Under the pieces are notes generated by a model that saw nothing but the letters and a program-made list of their open reading frames with translations, had not been told where the DNA came from and did no database searches. Shown here in pieces: positions 1-9,571 of a stretch of 64,000 bases of DNA. The position numbers were made by a program, and so were the translations under genes. Where the stretch lies: positions 1 through 64,000 of IMG/VR virus record IMGVR_UViG_3300029893_000003; one strand, 5' to 3'. Origin of the DNA: a virus. Within the stretch, counting starts at the first letter, position 1; each line of letters opens with the position of its first letter.

Positions 1-1652
1 CCACCAGTAGTTTCGTTGTTGTAATGCACCACCGCCAAAACAAACCCTTCTTCGGCAAAGGAAGCATCTATGTTTACATGAGGAAGCTCTGCTAACGTTA
101 ATGGTAAAGAAGTCTGTTGGGTAACTATTGGAGTTCCGAAAATGTCTTCAACACGATAAATATACAGTCCGGTAGTAATCCACCCATTAACGGCCCCTAC
201 TCCATCGATATATTTGGGACTATAAGCATCTACTACAAAGTTCGTAGTAACAGTGTTTCCAGTTCCGGCATCGACCGTCCAACCCTCTAACCCCAAATCA
301 ACGGCATCCCATGTAGGTCCACCTAGCGACGATGGATTGTTAAAATTATTAGTACGGTATACGTACCCATCACCACTAAATACTGCCAATACTTCTTGGT
401 CAGATTTCAAGTCCCACCCTGGCACTTCATAGGGCGGCGGCGGCCCGTAAGGATCGGGATCATAATACTCTCCGGTATAAGTAGCAAGGTAGTTTTTAAT
501 GCTGCCTGTCAAGTCTTCCATCTCTGCTTCAACAAGCTCTACTTGTTGGGCTGCACTCCCCCCGGTTACGGTAACTGTAACCTCTCTAATCTCCCGCTCT
601 ACCAAATAATCCCTATACTTAGCAGTAATGATGTCTCCCAAACCCCAATTATTAGGCCACAAACTGCCGGGAACTTGTCTCACATTGAAGGTCAGAGTTT
701 GCTTAGCCGTATTTTTAGAGAGATACGCCAGCCCCTCAGTCAAAAGTTTCTGATCGTTATCTCCACCACGCGCATCAGTAAACGCTTCTTTTCGTGCCCA
801 CCTATGTCGGGCAGTAGCGTCTGTATCTTCTAACTCAAGCATACGGCGATTTGCCCCTATGCCCTGCCCCCCTACATAAGCAACATTCTTCTCTTCGCTA
901 TAATTAAGAGACAGAATGGGGATTTCCATATTACCCGATTCGTAATGGAAGAACATACGATCTGTAGTCAGTGAGGAGTTAATTCGGCGGTCTGTTCCCC
1001 AAACCCTAACAGCCCTCAAAAATAAAGCGGTTGGATCGTGGTATTCTGGTGGGCAGTAAACACCAAAACGCATCCCACCCGATTCAGCTATCGTTTCACA
1101 GGCGGTTAGTAGATTAGTGTATCTGGCACTATATTCAATTATATCCCCAGGATCGCCGTCTCCTATTGCTCCTAATTGGAAGGTGGGCATAACACGGTCT
1201 GGATCGTCAACACCATTAATACAACGACTTTGTAAAATTGTCATCGCAGTTCTTACATCTGTCTTTACATCCAAAGACTCCAATCCAGCGGGCGGGATTA
1301 TAATCCGCCGATTGAGAAGCGCGGTGAATCCTTGGCTATAAAGGTTGATAATAATCTGCCCTCGTTTGCTGGACTGAAGCGTTGTGGTGGAGTGGATTCC
1401 TTCATACACCCGCTGCTTATACTTGGTTATTGGATCGATCCTGTAGATGAACATAATATGGTCATCTTTGATAGCCATCAACTCATCTATATAAGGATCA
1501 TTCCACCCCAAACGAAAAGTAATAATACTGTTCCAAGGGGCATTTAGTCTTTGATGAAATTCTAGTCGATCCCAACGCTGCAAATACATGTAGGGCACAG
1601 CATTATAATCAAACATAACTATTTCATAAGAGTCTCTAGGAATAAGCCGCAT
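1..1652 (-). CDS. Gp37-like tail/baseplate protein, partial
   Basis: The frame stays open from an ATG at 1652 to the window edge, giving at least 550 codons, so the C-terminus is missing. The start lies 2 bases after the stop of the distal tail gene. Position directly after the Dit-like gene, together with the N-terminal pattern of a beta-rich domain that reads 'RLNAPWNSIITFRLGW', matches Siphovirus ReqiPepy6 Gp37-like proteins, which build the baseplate or tail tip. A Pro-rich break (YDPDPYGPPPPYEVPG, about residue 405) separates the tail-associated core from a C-terminal extension that may be a receptor-binding or decoration module. The family name is recalled, not searched. Confidence 0.7.
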   Translation of the reverse strand, partial: MRLIPRDSYEIVMFDYNAVPYMYLQRWDRLEFHQRLNAPWNSIITFRLGWNDPYIDELMAIKDDHIMFIYRIDPITKYKQRVYEGIHSTTTLQSSKRGQIIINLYSQGFTALLNRRIIIPPAGLESLDVKTDVRTAMTILQSRCINGVDDPDRVMPTFQLGAIGDGDPGDIIEYSARYTNLLTACETIAESGGMRFGVYCPPEYHDPTALFLRAVRVWGTDRRINSSLTTDRMFFHYESGNMEIPILSLNYSEEKNVAYVGGQGIGANRRMLELEDTDATARHRWARKEAFTDARGGDNDQKLLTEGLAYLSKNTAKQTLTFNVRQVPGSLWPNNWGLGDIITAKYRDYLVEREIREVTVTVTGGSAAQQVELVEAEMEDLTGSIKNYLATYTGEYYDPDPYGPPPPYEVPGWDLKSDQEVLAVFSGDGYVYRTNNFNNPSSLGGPTWDAVDLGLEGWTVDAGTGNTVTTNFVVDAYSPKYIDGVGAVNGWITTGLYIYRVEDIFGTPIVTQQTSLPLTLAELPHVNIDASFAEEGFVLAVVHYNNETTG

Positions 1653-1654
1653 CA

Positions 1655-2524
1655 CTAAATTCCTTGATACCGATCATGCCACGTAAAAGAATAGGTAGGG
1701 GAACCAGAGGTAAAACCAAAGACAAATCGGTTTCGCCCATTATTAGCTTGTGGGGCAGGTCGGAAATTAACATTCATCAAACTAGAACTGGGTGTAATAT
1801 AGCTGATTAATGAAATATTTGATTCTTTTAAATAGATTTCTTTCTCTGCACCGCTGAGAGACACAACCAGCGTTTCATAGCTGGGGACGGTATAAACAAC
1901 ATAAACAAAGTAACCAGTATCTACATTGTAGATACTCACGTCAGTAAAGGGACCAAGTATTTCTATGTCTGGTCCAGTGTCCCACGTTCCTACATAATTA
2001 ATATCAAAGACGTTACTAGGAGAACTGTCAGAGTTGGTAAGGACATGTTTATTAGGATCGAAAATGATAGGATCGTAAGCAGTAAATTCCATGTCTTCCT
2101 GAATGGAAAATTCATCCCACGCATTGGGGTTGTCATAAACCATTCCGCGAGTAAAAAACCCTTTGACAGATCGATATTTTCTTTCTCCGTCTTCCAAATA
2201 GATCAGTCGTAGCTCTCCCGGCTCTGGATAGTCATAATCGGTTCTGCTAACACGCGCAGCATCAATCAAATTGCGACGAATTGCCCAATACATATCACGA
2301 CACCCACCGTTGGTTCGTAGCGTGAATCGTATCTTACGTTCCTGCATACGGACATTCGTCACCGTGTTGCCGTGTTGGAAGGGGGAGTGGGTAGTCATAA
2401 ACTCCTGCTTTCCGGCTCCCCAACCCGTCATATCAAACACCATTGACCGACGCCCATTAACTAAATTAAGCGTTTCCCCGTCTGGTGTAATATATTGTAG
2501 CTTGAATGGAATGTTTAGTCCCAT
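1655..2524 (-). CDS. Distal tail (Dit-like) protein
   Basis: 289 aa. The protein starts with MGLNIPFKLQYITPDG and has the two-part layout of siphovirus distal tail proteins: an N-terminal beta domain of about 150 residues, including a conserved-looking 'VTNVRMQERKIRFTL' strand, and a C-terminal beta-sandwich (galectin-like in the family). It would form the hexameric hub that joins the tail tube to the tip proteins. It overlaps the end of the tape measure gene by 10 bases and precedes the Gp37-like gene, the usual order. The function is assigned by pattern and order. Confidence 0.72.
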   Translation of the reverse strand: MGLNIPFKLQYITPDGETLNLVNGRRSMVFDMTGWGAGKQEFMTTHSPFQHGNTVTNVRMQERKIRFTLRTNGGCRDMYWAIRRNLIDAARVSRTDYDYPEPGELRLIYLEDGERKYRSVKGFFTRGMVYDNPNAWDEFSIQEDMEFTAYDPIIFDPNKHVLTNSDSSPSNVFDINYVGTWDTGPDIEILGPFTDVSIYNVDTGYFVYVVYTVPSYETLVVSLSGAEKEIYLKESNISLISYITPSSSLMNVNFRPAPQANNGRNRFVFGFTSGSPTYSFTWHDRYQGI

Positions 2525-5500
2525 GTCACTAACCTACCCTTAATTGACCGCAAGGTTCTGTCAATAACATACGCTGCCTCGTCTTCTGTAGACATAGTGA
2601 CACCCGAAACCGTAGTGTTGAGGTTGGTAGTTGTCGTTGAAGTTGTCTGTGGTTGGGTATTAACTATTATCTGGTTCACTGGTGGAATAAGCGGCGAGCC
2701 AGTAAATGCACTTCCTATAGTTGAAGCCGCACTAGCAGTCCGTTGTGCTGCTGAAATCATAGCTGCCTGTTGTGCCTGTTGGTACGCTAGTTGTGCCTGC
2801 ATTTGTGAGTTTTGAACCGTCTGCATGTAACCTTGAATTTGGAAAACCTGCATCCTAATCATATTCATTACGGAAGTAATTTGGCTAGCAGCATTTATAA
2901 ATATATTAACCATAGCAGAAACTACACTGTTTAGATTAGGTAAGAAGGTACTGATACCCTGAGCCAAGCCTGCAATTACATCGGCACCTATGTCTCTATA
3001 CACCAAAGAAGGAGAGCCAATACGAAGAGCATTTTTTGTGCCCGTAGTCAGATCATTACCTATTAATATGCCGTTTAGTTCTGCTATTTGTCTGGTTACT
3101 AATATGCCAGTTTCCAGGCCCATAGCAAGCCCCTCAGAAATCTGGATACCATGATCTCTAAACTTCTGTAGAAGTGCCTTTCCTTGTGCGCGAGTAGGGG
3201 CAAGTCCCGCCATAAGAGCCTCTACTGCCTGTTCCCACTCGGCTAGATCACCCATCCCCCCGCTAGAGGTTATGGGGGGTAGGACAGTTTTACCAGAAAG
3301 AAGTTTATCTAGTTCTCCAACAGCCCGTTCCCAATCTCCCTCTTTAATAGCTTTAACAAAGGCAGGAGTTAAAGCATCCTGAATACCGTCTACTATAGCG
3401 GCAGCTATTTCTGAACCAATACGCCTAAACGTTGGTGCATTTTCAGTAATCCACCCCTCTAAGGAACGAAGCATCCCATCAAAATGAAACTTTAGCCCCT
3501 GCCAATCCCCGCTGCCTTCCCACAAATAAGAAAGTAGTTCCCCTATCTTAGAAAGTGCATCATTAAAGGCGTTTTTAATGGTGTTTTTAGTTTCCTCAGA
3601 AGATAGATAGGTGGATATATTTTCTATAAGCGACTTTATAGCCCCCAAAATGCCTGGGAACTGTAGTGTTTCAGGCTCTACAGTAGAAATGGTTTCTTCT
3701 ATAGGGATCATTATTGATTCCCCAGGCCAAACATAATACCCCTCAAACAACTTGTTGTTTGCTGCTATAATTTTGTTTACACTTGTGTTATGCTTACGAG
3801 CAATATCAAGAAGGTTATCGCCTTCTTTAGCGGTGTAAGATAGCATAGAGGTAACAGTTTTTTCTACTGGTCGCTGTATGGTTACTGCTTTTCCAAACAA
3901 AATAGAATCAACTACAGAGGCAAAAGCGCCCCACAAAACTGTGGCAGCATCTATCAGTAAATCTTTACCAGTAGTTTTGAGCCAGCTACTTGTTTTTTCT
4001 ATGGCAGTAGATAGTGCGGGTTTTATTTTATCTTCCCACAGTAAAGTAGCTCCCGCCAGTAAGAAATCCCATACACCAGACAGTTTATTACCAAGCTCTG
4101 TTAGCAGACCCTCAATACCGCCCTCGTTATAAGCCTTTACTAAATCAGCAATAGCGCCAGTAATACGGCCTACCACATCCGCCACTAGAGTAAATCCACG
4201 AATAGCGTATTCTAGTAGTGTGGCTACTATCTCCCCTAACTTCTCTCCGGCGCGTGAAATACCGCTGTCTGTTCCAGGTTCAAGAGTCTTGTAGAAATCA
4301 TTAACATCCTCTTTTCCCTTACCAAAAACATTATCAAATAGCCTGCCTATCTCTGATAGTGTTTTTGAGATCGTAGGCACGAGGCTTTTCACAGCAGAAA
4401 TAATACCGTCAAACCCACTGGTCCACCCCTCAAAAAACCCCTCTAAGAACTCGGAGATTACGGTGACAAGAGATATAATCCGCTCTGATGTACTTCCAAA
4501 GGCGTTGTTAATTGATTCTCCACCAGAAACAACCTCTACTATTCGCCTTACTAGCGTCCCTACGGACTTAGCAATTTGAATAACCCAAAAGGTAGCAGTA
4601 CCTAGTGCATAAGAGAATTTTCTTGCGTGTTCTTCACTTGCGCCTAACGCCTTAGCAATGCCCAAGATACCCGATTCCCTACCACTTCCAAGACTCCCAC
4701 CAGAAGTTAAAAGGAGCAGGGCACGTTCTAATCCCTCGTTTCTAAGATCATCAACGAAAGTAGAGAAAGCAGTTTTCATGGAAGACAAAACGCCTTCCCA
4801 ATTTTTAATGGCTTGCGAGATTACTTTAGGAGCAAAGAGAAGGGTAAAGGCAACACCTATCCCCGCTAAAATAAGCGGTATTCTAGAAACTATACCTAAC
4901 AAACCGCTAAACAAGCCCTTTGCTAGTCCCGGCAGAAAAGATAGTATGATTTTAGGTAAACGAATTACTTCTTTAGCTACACCACCAAATACAGAAAATG
5001 CCGTTTGTCCTAAAACTTTAAAGAGTCCAGTAATAAAAGATACAGCAGGACCTAGTACAGTTTTTAATAGTGCAGAAATTAATCGTATTGGGGCAGGAAG
5101 GAAGTTGAATAGGAATTTTGCAGTATTTAATAACCCACCAAACGCCTTTCCTATTAAATTAGGTATAAACAACAAGCCTGCCTTGACAACTCTGGAAACT
5201 GTTGAAATTCCTTTCTGAATGGGGCCTAAAATCGTAGTCTCAAACAACAACTTAACTGTAGTAAAAGCGTCTTTTAAAGGATTAACAACCGCCCCGACGA
5301 GTCCACCAAACAGATTTTTAAACACACCGGAAATTCTTCCAAAAACGGAAGTTGTGCCCACGCTAAGTTTCTTAAGTTGCGGTGTTAATGAGGGAAGGGT
5401 AAGTGCCGTAGACATAACAGTACCCAAGATGCGGAACCCCCCCACAGAGTTTGCAACTAGCTGAATAAGAGAACCAAATACAATAAGTAACGGACCTATT

Positions 5501-6891
5501 GCAGCCACAGCTAAACTAATTCTGACAATCCAACGCTTTGTCGTTTCGTCTAGTGTATTGAAACTGGAAACTGCTCCATTAATAACTTTGATTACCTTCT
5601 GAATGTCTGGTGCTACTGCATCAAAAATAGAAATACCAAGATCAATGAAAGCGTTTTTCAGAAGAATAAGTTGGGATTTGACAGTAGCAAAACGTTTTGC
5701 AGCCTCTTCCTCTAGAGCAATTTGTTCTACCCATTGTTCATTAGCCAAAGCTATGTTGTCTGTAAGAAGCGCCATGTTAGGGCCGAGAAGGTTGACAACT
5801 TCTCGCACCCGCACGCCAGACAGCCCAAGCGCAGTTAATACATCACCGCTGATCTTACCTTGATCCTGTAGATCAACCAGGACACTCAGGAAGTCTTTGA
5901 TGGTTCCAATCGCATCTGCCCTAAACCGACTCTTAAAGGTGCTAATGTCAACATTAAGAATGTTGGCAAACATCTCAGCAGTTTCTTCGTTTGCACCAGA
6001 AGCCGCTTCAAGCATTTCATAGATGACACGCGAGACAGCCGTACCACCACGTTCCGCCCGAACACCCAACTCAGCAAGAGTCGCACTTAGTCCTAGAATT
6101 TCTGGTGTGGTCAGTCCTACCAACCGTCCCGCTGCTGCCATACGCATAGCTAAATTTACGATTTCTGGTTCGGTAGCTGCTGCGTTGTTACCTAGCGCAA
6201 CAATTGCCGCGCCTGCCTGTCTTGCAAACGTATCGAGGTCCTGAGTAGCAACGCCCATAATATTACCAATACGGGCTAGAGCAAATGCAGCTTCCTCAGC
6301 AGCGAGATCAGTAGAAACAGTCAATAAAGCTACTGTGCGAGTAAAATCTTTTAGCTCTTCTGCTCCAACTCCCAACTGCCCCGCTACCTGACCAATACGA
6401 GAAAGTTCATTAACTGAAATAGGAATCTCTAAGGATAATTGGCGAAACCCGTTTCTTAGTTCTTCACCTATGTCAGTAAGCTTGCCTAGCTGTCCACTGG
6501 TAAAGACTGCATCCTTCTGTATCTGACTAAGCCCTTTAGAAGTGCCATACATTTCTTCAGCAACTTCTTTAAAGCCCGTAGTGACACCCTCTACCGTCTT
6601 ACCTACGCCAGCAAAGGCATCCTCAAAGGAAATGCCCGCCCCTATTAGCGCAGTATTAAGGACTGTCAGGGGGATGGTAAGGGAGAAAGACAAATTACGT
6701 CCAAGCGTAGAAACACTGGCGCCAAGACGTGCCAGCTTACGATCAAAGGCTTCCGCCGCAATTGCTGAAGCGCCAAGCGACTTGTTAACCTGATCAAAAG
6801 CATGTTGAGCATCATACGCAGCTTTTCGGGCGGCATTAACCCCCAAAACAACTACGCGAATACCAATTTGTCCTTCTCCGCCACCCTGCAT
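2515..6891 (-). CDS. Tail tape measure protein with embedded LysM
   Basis: 1458 aa, the longest gene in the window. N-terminal residues 60-400 read as a TP901-type tape measure core (repeated Ala/Leu helices, 'NAAATEPEIVNLAMRMAAAG'). Several hydrophobic segments follow at about 450-720. A LysM module (GDNLLDIARKHNTSVNKIIA, about residues 1020-1060) sits in the C-terminal third and would bind peptidoglycan during DNA injection. The C-terminus is Gln/Thr-rich. It starts two bases after the stop of the frameshifted chaperone extension and is followed by Dit. Its length implies a tail of roughly 200 nm by the usual 1.5 angstrom per residue rule, which is an inference. Confidence 0.92.
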   Translation of the reverse strand: MQGGGEGQIGIRVVVLGVNAARKAAYDAQHAFDQVNKSLGASAIAAEAFDRKLARLGASVSTLGRNLSFSLTIPLTVLNTALIGAGISFEDAFAGVGKTVEGVTTGFKEVAEEMYGTSKGLSQIQKDAVFTSGQLGKLTDIGEELRNGFRQLSLEIPISVNELSRIGQVAGQLGVGAEELKDFTRTVALLTVSTDLAAEEAAFALARIGNIMGVATQDLDTFARQAGAAIVALGNNAAATEPEIVNLAMRMAAAGRLVGLTTPEILGLSATLAELGVRAERGGTAVSRVIYEMLEAASGANEETAEMFANILNVDISTFKSRFRADAIGTIKDFLSVLVDLQDQGKISGDVLTALGLSGVRVREVVNLLGPNMALLTDNIALANEQWVEQIALEEEAAKRFATVKSQLILLKNAFIDLGISIFDAVAPDIQKVIKVINGAVSSFNTLDETTKRWIVRISLAVAAIGPLLIVFGSLIQLVANSVGGFRILGTVMSTALTLPSLTPQLKKLSVGTTSVFGRISGVFKNLFGGLVGAVVNPLKDAFTTVKLLFETTILGPIQKGISTVSRVVKAGLLFIPNLIGKAFGGLLNTAKFLFNFLPAPIRLISALLKTVLGPAVSFITGLFKVLGQTAFSVFGGVAKEVIRLPKIILSFLPGLAKGLFSGLLGIVSRIPLILAGIGVAFTLLFAPKVISQAIKNWEGVLSSMKTAFSTFVDDLRNEGLERALLLLTSGGSLGSGRESGILGIAKALGASEEHARKFSYALGTATFWVIQIAKSVGTLVRRIVEVVSGGESINNAFGSTSERIISLVTVISEFLEGFFEGWTSGFDGIISAVKSLVPTISKTLSEIGRLFDNVFGKGKEDVNDFYKTLEPGTDSGISRAGEKLGEIVATLLEYAIRGFTLVADVVGRITGAIADLVKAYNEGGIEGLLTELGNKLSGVWDFLLAGATLLWEDKIKPALSTAIEKTSSWLKTTGKDLLIDAATVLWGAFASVVDSILFGKAVTIQRPVEKTVTSMLSYTAKEGDNLLDIARKHNTSVNKIIAANNKLFEGYYVWPGESIMIPIEETISTVEPETLQFPGILGAIKSLIENISTYLSSEETKNTIKNAFNDALSKIGELLSYLWEGSGDWQGLKFHFDGMLRSLEGWITENAPTFRRIGSEIAAAIVDGIQDALTPAFVKAIKEGDWERAVGELDKLLSGKTVLPPITSSGGMGDLAEWEQAVEALMAGLAPTRAQGKALLQKFRDHGIQISEGLAMGLETGILVTRQIAELNGILIGNDLTTGTKNALRIGSPSLVYRDIGADVIAGLAQGISTFLPNLNSVVSAMVNIFINAASQITSVMNMIRMQVFQIQGYMQTVQNSQMQAQLAYQQAQQAAMISAAQRTASAASTIGSAFTGSPLIPPVNQIIVNTQPQTTSTTTTNLNTTVSGVTMSTEDEAAYVIDRTLRSIKGRLVTWD

Positions 6892-6893
6892 CG

Positions 6894-7181
6894 TTATCTC
6901 TTCTTTTTCATTGCTCTATTTTGATAAGTAATTTCTTCATCCTTTTGGATGTTTTCTTTCATTATACTACTTAAGTAATGCCCAATTAAAAAGGCTTGTT
7001 GCTCCGGCGTTAATTCTTGCCAGTCATGGAAGTACCTGTAGTTTGCTGCATGACAAGCATCTACTTCTGTTATGAGAGGAATTAGGCCGGGGAGACTGTT
7101 TATGGAGATAGTAGAACGAATTGCGTTTTTAATTCGGGCTTTGTATAATGGCTGATCATTAACTCTTATTTGGAAAGTTTT
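6894..7181 (-). CDS. Tail assembly chaperone T extension (frameshift product)
   Basis: An open frame with no ATG near its 5' end lies between the upstream chaperone and the tape measure gene. It is open from just after a TAG at 7184-7182 to a TAA at 6896-6894 and ends in a basic 'RAMKKKR'. It is in the +1 (equivalently -2) frame relative to the gene ending at 7159, so ribosomes could only reach it by shifting inside the window 7181-7159. That window contains AAC TTT CCA AAT; a TTT-C slip to TTC is one candidate site. This is the classic G/GT arrangement of tail chaperones. The exact slip codon is not established. Confidence 0.7.
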   Translation of the reverse strand, partial: KTFQIRVNDQPLYKARIKNAIRSTISINSLPGLIPLITEVDACHAANYRYFHDWQELTPEQQAFLIGHYLSSIMKENIQKDEEITYQNRAMKKKR

Positions 7182-7740
7182 CTATGGCCTGAGCCACCAA
7201 CTCCTCTGAAGAACCCATAGTTGAACTACTAATTTTCTGAGTAACTAGGCTTACATCTTCTTCCGTAACCATAGCTACGTAACGCACCCACGCCAGATAC
7301 CGCGCAAGTTTGCTCTCTCGATTAACTTCAATCCCTACAAAATCCAGTTCTTCAAGCCAAGCATCGCTCTCAAGCGGATGAACTGTATCAGGAACCTCTA
7401 CGGGTTCCGTACCAAACACAATAAGCGCGTCCAAAACTGCCATGCCAACCTCGGTATTATGGCGTTCAACTGCCGCCAAATACTCAGGGTGGTTGGGATT
7501 CAAAATTGTCTCTTCCCTGTCAGGATCATAAAAAGCATAATCCTCAAGTTTGGGCGGTTTAATTTTGTTGGCTACTGCTTGGATACGGAGAACAGAGACT
7601 TTCTTTGTTCGAAGAACTACTCCACTAGACAGCCGAATGTGGTTGTCGGGAAGCCGATGTACAGCTTCCCGTTCCACTTCTGCGACTGCCTCTTGGATCG
7701 TTGGACTAGCAAACGAAGGTTGACCAAGATTGTCGCTCAT
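7159..7740 (-). CDS. Tail assembly chaperone G-like protein
   Basis: 193 aa, acidic at the end, ending FPNKS. It lies between the tail tube gene and the tape measure gene, the position of the lambda G-like chaperone that coats the tape measure before tube assembly. The downstream out-of-frame extension (6894-7181) supports this role. No catalytic motif is seen. Family membership rests on position, size and the frameshift architecture rather than sequence recognition. Confidence 0.72.
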   Translation of the reverse strand: MSDNLGQPSFASPTIQEAVAEVEREAVHRLPDNHIRLSSGVVLRTKKVSVLRIQAVANKIKPPKLEDYAFYDPDREETILNPNHPEYLAAVERHNTEVGMAVLDALIVFGTEPVEVPDTVHPLESDAWLEELDFVGIEVNRESKLARYLAWVRYVAMVTEEDVSLVTQKISSSTMGSSEELVAQAIENFPNKS

Positions 7741-7754
7741 TACTTTTCCTTTAA

Positions 7755-9251
7755 CTATTGACCTTTGATAATAATCCCGTCCGACGCATCGTCGGCAAGA
7801 CCGCCCGCGTAAATCTTATTCGGATCATTAGGACAGAACGTAAAGTCGTTGATACGATCCGCCGCAGGCAGAATACCAACTGTAGCGCGAGGATCAAGAG
7901 TCCAGCTATACCCACCATTAATCGTGCGGTAAAGACGCGCAGCAGGCGCAGCCGTAGCAGCAGCGATAAACCCAACAGTCTCATTCGACCACCCGATCTT
8001 CTGGATCGACGCCGGGGAACCTTTTAGACCCTTTTCAGTCCAGTGTTCGCCGCGATCTGTCGTCACATACACTTTGCCGTTAGCCGTACCAACCCACCAC
8101 TCCTTCTCACCGCGCATCGCCACGGCGGTTAGATTAACACCGGGTGCCGGACCAGTCACCGCTGAAAAGGTACTACCATCGATGGTATACACTACAGCAT
8201 TATTGTCGCCAACAGCGACAATATTATCTGTATCATACGCATCAACATCATGCAAATCTTCAGCCGTTGCGCTACCGGCGTCCATAACTTCTACGCCATC
8301 AGCCGGGGAAGCAGAGAAATACACATACCCACCATCCCCAACAATCCACGTATCAAGCGGCGAAACGCTGACAATCGCGTTTGGCTCTCCACCAATCACA
8401 AACCCCGCAGTGACTTCTGTCCAGGGATCAATTTCCCCATCCAAGATGTCATCCAACGTAGCATAGTGCAGAGAGTTTGTTTCGTTACTGATTACAACAT
8501 AACTATCCGACACAACCGCGCCATCAGACACATTATCAGCCAACGTCAACGTGTTAATAGGTGACTCAACGACTGTAGAAAACCCATCATTGGTAGCAAT
8601 TACTTCAGCCAAAACACCGGGGCTAGAACCAGGAGCATTAGCAAGCGCGAAAATTTTGCTACATCCATCGCTAGGATCAGCACAATCACCACAACCTGCC
8701 TCGTCACCATTACTAATAGCCACGATCTCTTGACCGACAAATCCCGCCGCAACTTCTGAATACCGCATTGGGATGATTTCGTACATAGTACGGGCGCTGA
8801 TTTCTACTTCTTCATCAATGCCCGCCTGATCGTCGCCCGACATTGCTCCAATGTCAGTTGTACCATAGGAGCTAATCAGAGCATTTTCAAAAACCTGAAC
8901 CTTTTCGTACCCCAAGTCAAAGTCGCGCGGATCAGTACACGCGCCAAGATGGATTTGAACATCAAAGGCGCAACGTAGCTTCGCCAGCTTAAGAACTTCC
9001 GAAAGATCATAAGTCAACCGGAAGGTAAGCGGCAAAGTCACACGATCCGCCGCCCCCTGAAATTCGGAAGCGGTAAGCCACGAATTATATCTGGTAGGAT
9101 CAGGAACCTCGATACTAGTCACATCTCCCTGACCATAATCAAGAGAGCCAGCAACCGCAAACCCATGAAACATAGGCGCGTGATCGTGTCTGGCTCGAAA
9201 TTGGATCGTGAAGATACGACTACTACCAGACTTTACAATTGTATCAGCCAT
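7755..9251 (-). CDS. Major tail tube protein with C-terminal beta-propeller
   Basis: 498 aa. Residues 1 to about 175 are a compact beta-rich domain fitting a tail tube subunit. Residues about 185-498 are a series of short repeats with 'STFSAVTG', 'GEHWTEKGL' and 'GGYSWTLDP' motifs like BNR/YCF48-type seven-bladed propellers. Cys pairs (CGDCADPSDGC) sit at the domain junction. A propeller on every tube subunit would decorate the outside of the tail. The stop of the preceding gene overlaps its ATG by one base (TAATG). The alternative is a minor tail adhesin, but the position before the chaperones favours the tube. Confidence 0.68.
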   Translation of the reverse strand: MADTIVKSGSSRIFTIQFRARHDHAPMFHGFAVAGSLDYGQGDVTSIEVPDPTRYNSWLTASEFQGAADRVTLPLTFRLTYDLSEVLKLAKLRCAFDVQIHLGACTDPRDFDLGYEKVQVFENALISSYGTTDIGAMSGDDQAGIDEEVEISARTMYEIIPMRYSEVAAGFVGQEIVAISNGDEAGCGDCADPSDGCSKIFALANAPGSSPGVLAEVIATNDGFSTVVESPINTLTLADNVSDGAVVSDSYVVISNETNSLHYATLDDILDGEIDPWTEVTAGFVIGGEPNAIVSVSPLDTWIVGDGGYVYFSASPADGVEVMDAGSATAEDLHDVDAYDTDNIVAVGDNNAVVYTIDGSTFSAVTGPAPGVNLTAVAMRGEKEWWVGTANGKVYVTTDRGEHWTEKGLKGSPASIQKIGWSNETVGFIAAATAAPAARLYRTINGGYSWTLDPRATVGILPAADRINDFTFCPNDPNKIYAGGLADDASDGIIIKGQ

Positions 9252-9559
9252 TACCTATCTCCGTAGTAAGCCTGTTGGAACACACCAATAATTTGAAATA
9301 TAGAAAGCTTGAGTCCCAACGACTTGAGTAACTGCATTAACTCTTTTCGTCTCCCTAGTAGGGCAGGAGCATTGTACATCCCCTTCTCTACCAGCCCGTT
9401 ATGTAGCCTTTTGGTGTCTTCTTGTGACAGCCCCAAAACTGACAAATCGGGTGGTCCAGCTACAGGATATGCTAGTGGGCTTTGTCCTTCCTTTAGACTG
9501 TCAGGAACAATAGCAACCCACATAAATCCTTCGTTATCAGTATATATCATGTGCTTCAT
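9251..9559 (-). CDS. Hypothetical protein between connector and tail tube genes
   Basis: 102 aa, beginning MKHMIYTDNEGFMWVAIVPD. It is tightly packed between the gene ending at 9572 and the tail tube gene (one-base overlap), so it belongs to the structural operon and could be a small head-tail joining or tail-terminator factor. No motif is recognised. It has a Leu-rich C-terminal half with a predicted amphipathic helix (LKSLGLKLSIFQIIGVF). Confidence 0.6.
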   Translation of the reverse strand: MKHMIYTDNEGFMWVAIVPDSLKEGQSPLAYPVAGPPDLSVLGLSQEDTKRLHNGLVEKGMYNAPALLGRRKELMQLLKSLGLKLSIFQIIGVFQQAYYGDR

Positions 9560-9571
9560 TAAGAAAAACTC

